A stretch of 14,004 nt of DNA from contig JAITEH010000056.1 of NCBI GenBank assembly GCA_031282125.1, forward strand, positions 1 through 14,004. Reading direction: 5' to 3'. Source of the stretch: Campylobacteraceae bacterium. GTDB taxonomy: Bacteria; Campylobacterota; Campylobacteria; Campylobacterales; Campylobacteraceae. The position numbers and the translations under genes are program-made. Below, in pieces: positions 6,400-13,468 of this stretch (position 1 is its first letter; each line of letters begins with the position of its first letter). The notes below the pieces were generated by a model, which saw only the letters and a program-made list of their open reading frames with translations, was not told the DNA's origin and ran no database searches.

Positions 6400-7239
6400 A
6401 TGAGCAAGTCTCTATCGCTTAATGTCGCGTCTGTGCCTAACTATCGTTTTTCGGCGATAAGCAGGCGCGTACGGCTGTTTTTCTCAAAGCGGCTGTATAT
6501 AGGTATTTTTCTGCCGCTGATTATATTTACTGTGTGGCAGAGTGCAAGCACTTATGCATGGGTAGATCCTATTTTTTTGCCAAAACCGATAAGTGTGGTA
6601 AAGGCATTTATCTACATGCTGCGCGAACAGAGGCTTTTGGGCGATATTTGGGCGAGCGTTTCCATAGTAGGGCAGGGGTTTATTTATGGCTCTGTAGTAG
6701 CTATCTTGCTTAGTATTGCCGCAGGTTTATCGCGCACGGTGGATCTGTTCGTAGGCTCTACGATAAATACCCTGCGCCATATTCCTACGGTTGCATGGCT
6801 GCCGCTCATCGTCGTATGGCTTGGACTTGGCGCGCCCGCTAAAGTGCTCATCATAGCAAAAGCAGTCTTTTTCCCGATATTTTTGAATACTTTGCAGGGT
6901 ATTAGAAATATAGATAAAAATTATATTGAATTGGCGAATGTTTTGAAACTCTCAAAACGCCAGCTTGTCGCGAAAGTCATATTTCCGTCTATCTTGCCCT
7001 CTATAGCCGTGTCTTTGCGCTATTCGGCGGGGCTTGCATGGGCTATCGTCGTAGTGGCGGAAGGGTTGAGCGGTCTGGAAGGACTTGGCTTTTTGATATT
7101 TCGTTCGCAGCAGCTTTTGATGACCGATCAACTTTTGGTGTGCATGGCGCTAATCGGCGTTATAGGATTTGCGATAGATAGAGCCATGTACAGTGTCCAA
7201 CAGCGGTTTTTGCGCTGGAAGGTTGGCTTCGATGGCTGA
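6400..7239 (+). CDS. SsuC/TauC-type ABC transporter permease
   Basis: Inner-membrane subunit forming the translocation path of the importer. The 279 residues comprise a basic N-terminal tail (about 1-30), a first membrane helix and a BPD_transp_1 domain with around five further helices. The cytoplasmic coupling loop has the EAA-like sequence ELANVLKLSKRQLVAKVIFP followed by SILPSIAVSLRYSAGLAW, typical of the nitrate/sulfonate/taurine subfamily, as is LRHIPTVAWLPLIVVWLGLG. AGGGGA at 6388-6393 supports the start. The last eight bases overlap the start of the ATPase gene, a sign of coupled translation. Confidence 0.93.
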   Translation: MSKSLSLNVASVPNYRFSAISRRVRLFFSKRLYIGIFLPLIIFTVWQSASTYAWVDPIFLPKPISVVKAFIYMLREQRLLGDIWASVSIVGQGFIYGSVVAILLSIAAGLSRTVDLFVGSTINTLRHIPTVAWLPLIVVWLGLGAPAKVLIIAKAVFFPIFLNTLQGIRNIDKNYIELANVLKLSKRQLVAKVIFPSILPSIAVSLRYSAGLAWAIVVVAEGLSGLEGLGFLIFRSQQLLMTDQLLVCMALIGVIGFAIDRAMYSVQQRFLRWKVGFDG

Positions 7240-8020
7240 GCTTGAAATTCGCAATGTTTCCAAACGATATGTTACGGTAGATGGCAACTCGTTTGTTGCC
7301 GTAAAAGACGCTTCGTTCGATGTCGAAGCGGGAGAATTTGTCTCTATAGTCGGACCCTCAGGCTGCGGAAAGACAACGCTTCTGCGCCTTATTTTGGGAT
7401 TGGACGGCGACTATGAGGGCGATATTTTACTCAAAAACGAGCGTATAAAAGGCACTAGCCTTTCTCGCGGCATAGTATTTCAAGAGCATCGTCTTTTGCC
7501 GTGGCTGACTCTGAATGACAATATCGGTTTAGCTCTGCTGCAAGCAGAGGGTACGAAAGAGCAAAAAAAAGAGACAGTCGCCCGCAACATCGCCCTTGTG
7601 GGTTTGGGCGGTTTTGAAAAATCTTATCCTCATGAACTATCAGGCGGTATGGCTCAACGGGCGGCTATTGCCAGAGCGCTTGCTCATCAGCCGTCTATTT
7701 TACTGCTTGACGAACCTTTGGGCGCATTGGATGCGATTACAAGAATGCGTCTGCAAGAGGAGCTTTGGCGTATCTGGAAATATAAAAAGGTCAGCATGAT
7801 AATGGTAACGCATGATGTGGAAGAGGCGATATTTTTGAGCGATAAAATCATAGTCATGAATACAAACCCCGGACGTATAGTTTCGCAGATAAAAGTCGTA
7901 CTTCCCGAGCCAAGAGAGAGGTCTGGAGCGGAATTTGGCGCGATAAGGCGCAAAGTTTTTGAAGCTATGCATGATAATGCCGCAGTTGTTATCGAAAGTG
8001 AAGATAATTATTCAATCTGA
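7232..8020 (+). CDS. SsuB/TauB-type ABC transporter ATP-binding protein
   Basis: Cytoplasmic ATPase that powers the importer. The 262 residues carry the complete motif set: Walker A GPSGCGKTT (41-49), Q-loop FQEHRLLPW (83-91, the pattern of the nitrate/sulfonate/taurine group), signature LSGGMAQR (136-143), Walker B ILLLDEP (156-162), D-loop ALD and the H-loop histidine 194 in MVTHDVEEA. The ATG at 7232 is chosen over an in-frame upstream ATG at 7193: GGAAGG lies at 7217-7222, and the family normally starts with residues like MAELEIRNVSKRY. The start overlaps the permease stop as ATGGCTGA. Confidence 0.94.
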   Translation: MAELEIRNVSKRYVTVDGNSFVAVKDASFDVEAGEFVSIVGPSGCGKTTLLRLILGLDGDYEGDILLKNERIKGTSLSRGIVFQEHRLLPWLTLNDNIGLALLQAEGTKEQKKETVARNIALVGLGGFEKSYPHELSGGMAQRAAIARALAHQPSILLLDEPLGALDAITRMRLQEELWRIWKYKKVSMIMVTHDVEEAIFLSDKIIVMNTNPGRIVSQIKVVLPEPRERSGAEFGAIRRKVFEAMHDNAAVVIESEDNYSI

Positions 8021-8033
8021 AAAGGATATAAAA

Positions 8034-9221
8034 ATGGGAAAAGTTTTAACTTATGAAGAGGCGCTTAGCGTTGCGAAAACCCTAAGCGAAGAGTTCGCCA
8101 AAAGTGCGGCAAAACGCGATATCGCTGGAGGTACGGCTAAAAAAGAGCGCGATTTGATTAGGCAGAGCGGACTTTTGACGCTTTTTATACCTAAAGAGTT
8201 TGGGGGTTCTGGCGTATCGTGGGTGCAGTTACTTGAAATCATACAAACTATCGCCCGCGCGGACAGTTCGCTTGCTCATCTTTACGCGTTTCATAATTAT
8301 CAATTGGCGACCATATATCTTTACGGCACAAAAGAGCAATGGGGAGCTTTGTTTAAGGGAACTGTAGAGAAAGGCTGGTTTTGGGGCAACGCTTTAAATC
8401 AGATAAGAAAAGATGTGATAGCGCAAAAGCAAGCCGATGGAAGTTATATATGGAACGGTACGAAAAATTTCGCTACGGGCGCGACGGATTCGGACTATCT
8501 TACGATAACTGGAAGCGAAGATACGCATGAGGGCAAAACGCTCGTTGCGGCGATTCCTACAAAGCGCGAAGGTATCACGATAAACAGCGACTGGGACAAT
8601 ATCGGTCAAAGACAGACTGACAGCGGCACGCTTGTTTTTAAGAATGTAAGAGTTTCGCGCGATGAGGTCTTGTCAAATCCCGGACCTCTTTCAACGCCGT
8701 TTTCTACTGCGCGTTCTCTTATCGGACAGACTGTGTTTGCAAATATATTTTTAGGCATAGCGCAAGGCGCGTATGAAGAGGCGGTAAAGTACGTCAAAGG
8801 AAAAGAGAGTAAACCGTGGCTTAGTTCGCTTGCTTCAAGCGCTCAAAAAGATCCGTATTTGCTGCGTCATGTAGGCGAGCTTTATGTAAAACTTGAAAGC
8901 GCCAAACTTTTAACGCAAAGAGTAAATGGCCTGCTTGACGTATTGTGGCAAAAAGGCGAGAAATTGACTGCAAGAGAGAGAGGCGAATTTGCCATAGAAG
9001 CGGCAATCGCCAGAGTCGCAGCGACACAAACAGGACTTGACGTAACAAGCCGTATTTTCGAGATACTTGGTTCGCGCGCGACAACTAAAGCTTTGGGTTT
9101 TGATAGATTTTGGAGAAACTTAAGGACTCAGACTCTGCATGATCCTGTTGATTATAAAATTTTAGCCGTTGGAGATTTTGTACTCAACGACGATATACCA
9201 AATCCGACGTTTTATTCGTAA
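8034..9221 (+). CDS. acyl-CoA dehydrogenase-fold flavin monooxygenase, SfnB/DszC-like
   Basis: The 395 residues have the acyl-CoA dehydrogenase fold: an N-terminal helical domain (LIPKEFGGSG-like segment at about 51-60), a middle beta domain (NGTKNFATGATDSDYL, then VAAIPTKREGI and FKNVRV), and C-terminal helices. The end, FWRNLRTQTLHDPVDYK (359-375), is the mark of the SfnB/DszC/SoxC branch, which uses FMNH2 and O2 to oxidise organosulfur compounds (dimethyl sulfone-related or dibenzothiophene), rather than of true acyl-CoA dehydrogenases. His87 (AHLYAFHNYQ) and His369 are candidates for the active-site histidines known in DszC; that alignment is from memory. AAAGGA at 8021-8026 sets the start, 13 bases after the ATPase gene, so it is the last gene of the transport operon. 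No flavin reductase gene is present in the window. The exact substrate is unknown. Confidence 0.82.
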   Translation: MGKVLTYEEALSVAKTLSEEFAKSAAKRDIAGGTAKKERDLIRQSGLLTLFIPKEFGGSGVSWVQLLEIIQTIARADSSLAHLYAFHNYQLATIYLYGTKEQWGALFKGTVEKGWFWGNALNQIRKDVIAQKQADGSYIWNGTKNFATGATDSDYLTITGSEDTHEGKTLVAAIPTKREGITINSDWDNIGQRQTDSGTLVFKNVRVSRDEVLSNPGPLSTPFSTARSLIGQTVFANIFLGIAQGAYEEAVKYVKGKESKPWLSSLASSAQKDPYLLRHVGELYVKLESAKLLTQRVNGLLDVLWQKGEKLTARERGEFAIEAAIARVAATQTGLDVTSRIFEILGSRATTKALGFDRFWRNLRTQTLHDPVDYKILAVGDFVLNDDIPNPTFYS

Positions 9222-9224
9222 ATA

Positions 9225-9251
9225 AAGGGAGCGGGAAGCTCCCCTTAGTTT
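9225..9251. terminator. bidirectional hairpin terminator
   Basis: AAGGGAGC (9225-9232) pairs with GCTCCCCTT (9238-9246, one bulged base) around a GGGAA loop. T-rich sequence follows on the plus strand (TTAGTTTTTA). On the minus strand the same stem is followed by TTTATTTA. It lies between the convergent ends of the monooxygenase and Bax-inhibitor genes and probably serves both. Confidence 0.8.
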
Positions 9252-9965
9252 TTAATCGTCACTGCTGAATATTCCAAGAAGTCTTAATAGATAAAGGAAA
9301 AGATTTAGGAAATCAAGATAAAGAGCTATAGCTCCCTCTATCGGAGTTTCGTAAGCGCCTTTGATGATATTTTGGGTATCGTAAAGGATATAGATACTAA
9401 ATATTATCGCGCCTGCCGCTGAAATAAACGTGTAAAAAAGCGAACTTGCCATACCAAAAGCCGCCATAACCAAATGCAAAACAGAAGCCGCTATCAAAAC
9501 TAACAGCGCTATAAATAAAAACTTACCAAGTCCGCTGAAGTTGATTTTCGTATTCATGGCAAAAATGCTCAAACCGCCAAAAGCTACAGTTGTCAAGATA
9601 AATGCGTTTACTACGATTTGCCCCGCGCCCATGGATAAATAAGAAGCTATCACAGGAGCGATTATCAAGCCGCCCATCAATGTAAAAGCAAACAAAAGCA
9701 CATAGTTAAGTCCGTTTACTCTTTTGGCAAAATGAAGCGCTATCAAAGTACCAATCCATGGAAGCAATGCCCAAAGACCAAAGCTTGCTATCTCATATGC
9801 ATAATCCAAACCTACATAAGCTCCAACGCTTCCTGCTAAAAGCGAAGCTGCAAAAAGCTGATAAGTCTTTTTGATAAAAAGGGAAAGCGCGCTTTTACTC
9901 TGTACTTGCCCCAACTCCTCATTTTTTACCTGTTCATTGGCGTAATCTCTGTCATAAAGAGCCAT
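9252..9965 (-). CDS. Bax inhibitor-1 / YccA family membrane protein
   Basis: Inner-membrane protein of the BI-1/TMBIM family (bacterial relatives are YccA and YbhL of E. coli). E. coli YccA modulates the FtsH protease, and some relatives are calcium-leak channels; the role here is not known. The 237 residues have a charged N-terminus (about 1-25), then seven hydrophobic segments. The last helices contain the family-typical ILYDTQNII and a short C-terminal LYLDFLNLFLYLLRLLG stretch. GGAG lies about nine bases before the ATG. It appears to be transcribed alone from an extended -10 promoter upstream and ends at the shared hairpin at 9225-9251. Confidence 0.92.
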   Translation of the reverse strand: MALYDRDYANEQVKNEELGQVQSKSALSLFIKKTYQLFAASLLAGSVGAYVGLDYAYEIASFGLWALLPWIGTLIALHFAKRVNGLNYVLLFAFTLMGGLIIAPVIASYLSMGAGQIVVNAFILTTVAFGGLSIFAMNTKINFSGLGKFLFIALLVLIAASVLHLVMAAFGMASSLFYTFISAAGAIIFSIYILYDTQNIIKGAYETPIEGAIALYLDFLNLFLYLLRLLGIFSSDD

Positions 9966-10001
9966 CGTGTAAATCTCCTTTTTTAAAATTTAAAAAGCAA
10001 T

Positions 10002-10010
10002 ATTATATCA
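10002..10010 (-). promoter_or_regulatory. extended -10 promoter of the Bax-inhibitor family gene
   Basis: On the minus strand this reads TGATATAAT, with transcription starting near 9995, about 30 bases before the start codon. No good -35 is seen. Confidence 0.55.
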
Positions 10011-10053
10011 AAAAAACCATAAATGGAGCCTTTTTGTTTTGGTAAATATTGTG

Positions 10054-11244
10054 TTAAAATTTACACAAAAGCTGTAAAGTTCCCGATACGGAGTCGGATA
10101 CAGTCGTCTCTCCTCCATCAAGCGCCGCCAAAGTCAAATCAACGCTAAAATCTTTAAGATACTGGTAATATACGCCTGCATGAGCCTCGCTTATCTTCCC
10201 GTCATAACCTTTTTTGCCGCTGTCAAGTATGCCATACCCAGCTCTAAAGCTTAATTTGTCAAAATACAGACCGCCTTTGACATAATACGTCTGTGTATCT
10301 CTTTTATTTATCATGTAATAATACAAATCGCTGCCGACTTTGATAAAGCCGATATTATCGCCGTCCAAGCCGTAAACAGGCTGTCTTTTGTCATTTTTTG
10401 TATAGCTCGCACCTACAGAAAAACGGTCGTTTTTGTAGCCTGTTTCTACGCCGTAAAACATACCGTCATCATCCGTGTAGCTTTTATTGTCTGCAAAAGC
10501 TTTGTCAAGCTTCGAGTAGTTTAACTGACCTCTTATACTAAAACCCTCTATCGAATACTGTACGTCAGCAAACAGCGCAGCATCTATCACCTTTTCGTAA
10601 GCTCCAGCCCAAAACTGCAATCCCAAACCTATATCTTTAAGCGCGCCTATCGCGCCTGCAGCATATAAGTTGTGATGACTTCCGACGTCAGGCACACCAA
10701 GATTTGTATCGTCAAGACCGTTTGTTTGGGTAAACGCCGCCGCCGCAAAAGTCCAATCCTTAACGCCTTTATACAGAGTAGTTATACCATTGCCTCTTGA
10801 AGAGTTAAATCCGGTTTCCGTCCATGGAGAGTAGATATCTTGCTTGCCTCCTGTGAGAGTAAAATCATTAATCTTATATAGCAGAAAAAATCTATCTATA
10901 TAAAGACCTTTGTTGTAAGTGCTGTCGTAATCCGCTATCGGCTGGCTTGGCGCACCTGCGGGGTTTTCATTTCTATCCGCCGCAAGAGTTGTGCCGAAAG
11001 CCAAATCGTCCGAAGCGTAATACAAGATGTTTAACTGCGCCGAGAGTCTGATATCCTCAATGGTATTGTTGGAGTTCTCTTTGTCCTTGACGTTTATCTT
11101 TGCTCTTGCAAAACCGTCTATTTTGATGCGGTCAAAAATACTTGGCTGAACCTCTTTCAGCGACTCTTCAAGAGCTGCGGCATTGATGTGAGACGATATG
11201 CCTATCGCGGCAAGCGCTGCCAAACTCAACTTTACTGACTTCAT
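10054..11244 (-). CDS. major outer-membrane porin (Campylobacter MOMP-like)
   Basis: Outer-membrane beta-barrel that lets small solutes into the periplasm. The 396 residues have a Sec signal (about 1-22, MKSVKLSLAALAAIGI...INA), then ALEESLKEVQ, the start typical of Campylobacterota major porins. Alternating hydrophobic-polar strands follow (for example LSAQLNILYYAS, FSIRGQLNYSKL, RFSVGASYTKN) separated by acidic loops such as TDDDG, and the last residue is Phe, as expected for an outer-membrane barrel. AAGGA lies about eight bases before the ATG. It is divergent from the amine-oxidase operon and probably single-gene. The exact subfamily and pore selectivity cannot be read; an OprD-like role is an alternative. 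Confidence 0.8.
   Translation of the reverse strand: MKSVKLSLAALAAIGISSHINAAALEESLKEVQPSIFDRIKIDGFARAKINVKDKENSNNTIEDIRLSAQLNILYYASDDLAFGTTLAADRNENPAGAPSQPIADYDSTYNKGLYIDRFFLLYKINDFTLTGGKQDIYSPWTETGFNSSRGNGITTLYKGVKDWTFAAAAFTQTNGLDDTNLGVPDVGSHHNLYAAGAIGALKDIGLGLQFWAGAYEKVIDAALFADVQYSIEGFSIRGQLNYSKLDKAFADNKSYTDDDGMFYGVETGYKNDRFSVGASYTKNDKRQPVYGLDGDNIGFIKVGSDLYYYMINKRDTQTYYVKGGLYFDKLSFRAGYGILDSGKKGYDGKISEAHAGVYYQYLKDFSVDLTLAALDGGETTVSDSVSGTLQLLCKF
11199..11212. repeat. 14-bp direct repeat TGCCTATCGCGGCA, copy 1
   Basis: Identical to 11384-11397. The ends TGCC and GGCA are inverted around TATCGC. This copy lies in the signal-peptide codons of the porin gene, so codon constraint alone could explain part of it. 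Confidence 0.6.
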
Positions 11245-11268
11245 TTTGCGGATCCTTTCATAGAGAAA

Positions 11269-11288
11269 ATTATATAGGCGGTATTATA
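11269..11288 (-). promoter_or_regulatory. two candidate -10 boxes for the porin gene
   Basis: On the minus strand, TATAAT occurs at 11288-11283 (in GGTTATAATACC) and again at 11274-11269. Either places transcription 20-40 bases ahead of the start codon. No clear -35 is visible, and which box is used cannot be decided by eye. Confidence 0.45.
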
Positions 11289-11360
11289 ACCATAATAAAG
11301 TATAAAAAATAATCTTTGCAGTGATTAAAAAATGAACAGCAAAATGATAAAGATTCATCA

Positions 11361-11366
11361 TATAAT
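11361..11366 (+). promoter_or_regulatory. candidate -10 box of the amine-oxidase operon
   Basis: TATAAT in CATCATATAATTC, with transcription starting near 11373 and a leader of about 60 bases. It is flanked by an ATGAT/ATCAT inverted repeat (11344-11348 with 11357-11361). No -35 is recognisable. Confidence 0.45.
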
Positions 11367-11383
11367 TCTTTTCACAACAAAAT

Positions 11384-11397
11384 TGCCTATCGCGGCA
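11384..11397. repeat. 14-bp direct repeat TGCCTATCGCGGCA, copy 2
   Basis: Second copy of the motif at 11199-11212, here in the untranslated leader of the amine-oxidase operon, just downstream of its inferred transcription start. It can form a short TGCC/GGCA hairpin. The position suits a repressor site or an RNA element, but chance is not excluded. Confidence 0.6.
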
Positions 11398-11431
11398 GTT
11401 AGTCTGTAAATAGATTCCACAGGAGGAACAA

Positions 11432-13039
11432 ATGGATAACAGTTCGGGGCTAACAAGACGACAAGTGCTGAATATCATCGGTAAAACCGCAGGTGCGGCC
11501 GCTATGTATCATGCAATGGCTTCACTTGGCATTGCCGCTGAATCGTCTTTGAAAGAGGGTGAAGAGTTCGAGCAGCTCAAAGGTGCGCCCAACGGAACCA
11601 GCGTATTGGTTTTAGGTGCGGGAATAGCAGGTATGACTGCCGCTTATGAATTACGCAAAGCGGGTTATTCGGTAAAGATTCTTGAGTACAGGCACAAAGC
11701 GGGAGGACGCTGCTGGACACTTCGCGGCGGAGATACTTTCACCGAGCTTGGCGGAGCTACTCAAAAGTGTGAGTTCGATAAGGGTCTATATATAAATCCC
11801 GGTCCATGGCGTATTCCGTATAATCACTTCGGCATCTTAAGCTACTGCAAGAAGTTCGGCGTTCAATTGGAACCCTTTATACAGGTAAATTACAATGCAT
11901 TTGTTCATTCTACCGAGGCGTACGGCGGCAAACCGCAGCGATACCGCAAGATACAGGCTGACTTTCAGGGACATATCGCCGAGTTATTAAACAAATCGGT
12001 CAATCAAGGCGCATTGGACAAGACATTGAGCAAAGAAGACAAAGAAGCATTGACAAACGCTCTTGTAAGATGGGGCGCATTAGACCATGACGGTAAATAT
12101 ACGGCGTCTTTGGAGAGTGCTGAAAGACGCGGTTTTGAGATATGGCCGGGCGGCGGTTTGATGCCTCTTGCTACGCCTTCGAAAGATATATTGGAAGGTA
12201 AAGAGTTGATTAAGTCCAAATTTTGGTCGAGAATCATCACAGGTCAATTCCATGAGTTCCAAAGTGCGATATTCCAGCCTGTAGGCGGTATGGATCAAGT
12301 AGCCGCAGGTTTTGAGAGACAAGTCGGCAGCCTCATCAAATACAATGCGCGCGTTACGGCGATACATCAAGACGAAAAAGGCGTTACCGTAAGTTATGAA
12401 GACAGCCTCAAGCCGTCAGGTACTTTAACGGAGAAAGCGGATTACTGCATATGTACCATTCCTTTGTCTATCCTAAGCCAAATGCCGATTAATGTAAGCA
12501 AGACTACAAAAGAGGCGATTGACGCCGTGCCTTACGAGGCTTCTGTTAAAGTTGGACTTCAGTTCAAACGTAAGTTTTGGGAGGAAGACGACGATATTTA
12601 CGGCGGTATCACATATACAAATACGCCGATATCCACGATAGGTTATCCAAATACCGAATACGGCAAAGCAGGCAAGGGCGTGTTGCTTGGCGCATATATC
12701 TGGGGACGCAACGCGTATGAGTTCACGTCCATGAGTCCTAAAGGACGTATAGACACTGCGCTCAAATACGGCGCGCTGGTACACCCTCAATACACCAAAG
12801 AGTTTGACACAGGCGTTGCTGTGGGCTGGCACCGCGTCCCATGGACGAACGGCTGCCACGGTATATGGAGCGATGCTTCAAGAGAGAAATACTACAAAAA
12901 TCTCTGCCAGATAGACGGCCGCATCGTATTGGCGGGCGAACATGCTTCGTATATCCCTGCATGGATGGAGGGCGCGGTACTGTCCGCTCAAGACGCAATC
13001 AAACGTTTGCATGCAACAATTGTTGCCAAAAAAGCATAA
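11432..13039 (+). CDS. Tat-exported flavin amine oxidase / L-amino-acid oxidase-like dehydrogenase
   Basis: FAD enzyme of the amine-oxidase superfamily that oxidises an amine or L-amino acid to the imine. The 535 residues start with a twin-arginine signal (LTRRQVLNIIG, Arg9-Arg10, hydrophobic stretch to about 36), so the folded flavoprotein should be exported to the periplasm. VLGAGIAG (60-67) is the FAD Rossmann motif, with AGGRCWTLRGG (90-100) after it, ELGGATQKCEF (105-115), PVGGMDQ in the middle, and the C-terminal FAD/active-site block AGEHASYIPAWMEGA (501-515). Length and several of these blocks recall the Rhodococcus opacus L-amino-acid oxidase, which is also Tat-exported; this is from memory. 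AGGAGG at 11421-11426 sets the start. First gene of an operon with a cytochrome c and a RidA protein, which suggests electrons go to the cytochrome and not to O2. The substrate (amino acid, polyamine or monoamine) is not settled. Confidence 0.88.
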   Translation: MDNSSGLTRRQVLNIIGKTAGAAAMYHAMASLGIAAESSLKEGEEFEQLKGAPNGTSVLVLGAGIAGMTAAYELRKAGYSVKILEYRHKAGGRCWTLRGGDTFTELGGATQKCEFDKGLYINPGPWRIPYNHFGILSYCKKFGVQLEPFIQVNYNAFVHSTEAYGGKPQRYRKIQADFQGHIAELLNKSVNQGALDKTLSKEDKEALTNALVRWGALDHDGKYTASLESAERRGFEIWPGGGLMPLATPSKDILEGKELIKSKFWSRIITGQFHEFQSAIFQPVGGMDQVAAGFERQVGSLIKYNARVTAIHQDEKGVTVSYEDSLKPSGTLTEKADYCICTIPLSILSQMPINVSKTTKEAIDAVPYEASVKVGLQFKRKFWEEDDDIYGGITYTNTPISTIGYPNTEYGKAGKGVLLGAYIWGRNAYEFTSMSPKGRIDTALKYGALVHPQYTKEFDTGVAVGWHRVPWTNGCHGIWSDASREKYYKNLCQIDGRIVLAGEHASYIPAWMEGAVLSAQDAIKRLHATIVAKKA

Positions 13040-13050
13040 GGAGGTCAATC

Positions 13051-13449
13051 ATGAAAACAATGAACTGCTTTAAAGCGGCGATTATTTTGGGAAGTCTATT
13101 TGCAACATCGCTTTTTGCAGACGGCGACCCGCAGCTTTCCATATCTGCAGGCTCGTATAAATTTGATGCCAAGAGCGGAGAAGAGTTATATAAAGCAAGC
13201 TGCCAAGGATGTCATATGGCTGACGGCAAAGGGGCGCATGGGGCTGGATTTTATCCTGCTCTTGGCGGCAACGTCAGACTTATGTCCACCAAAACTACAG
13301 TAGAAGCTGTTGTTAACGGCTTGAGAGGTATGCCGTCTTTTAGAGGTTATCTATCGGACGAGCAGGTTATCGAAGTTGTCAATTATATTCGCACGCACTT
13401 CGGTAACAATTTCAAAGGTACTGCAAGCGCAGCGGATATACCAAAATAA
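13051..13449 (+). CDS. periplasmic monohaem c-type cytochrome
   Basis: Small electron carrier of the cytochrome c class I type. The 132 residues have a Sec signal (about 1-23, cleavage after LFA) and a haem-binding CQGCH (51-55), with GKGAHG after it. Met94 in LRGMPSF is the likely distal haem ligand, and the C-terminal helix is DEQVIEVVNYIRTHF. AAGGAGG (13038-13044) overlaps the oxidase stop codon, and the gap between the genes is 11 bases, so translation is probably coupled. The context says it accepts electrons from the flavoprotein and passes them to a terminal oxidase or other respiratory complex. Other cytochrome c partners are possible. Confidence 0.92.
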   Translation: MKTMNCFKAAIILGSLFATSLFADGDPQLSISAGSYKFDAKSGEELYKASCQGCHMADGKGAHGAGFYPALGGNVRLMSTKTTVEAVVNGLRGMPSFRGYLSDEQVIEVVNYIRTHFGNNFKGTASAADIPK

Positions 13450-13468
13450 TTCATAGGAGTGAACCAAT

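Noticed and set aside
7959..8033. Upstream extension of the monooxygenase from 7959.
   Set aside because: It lies inside the end of the ATPase gene in another frame. ATG 8034 has AAAGGA at the right distance and fits the family N-terminus.
11340..11358. Fur-box-like sequence between the porin and oxidase genes.
   Set aside because: About 12 of 19 positions match the classic box by eye, which is unremarkable in such AT-rich DNA.
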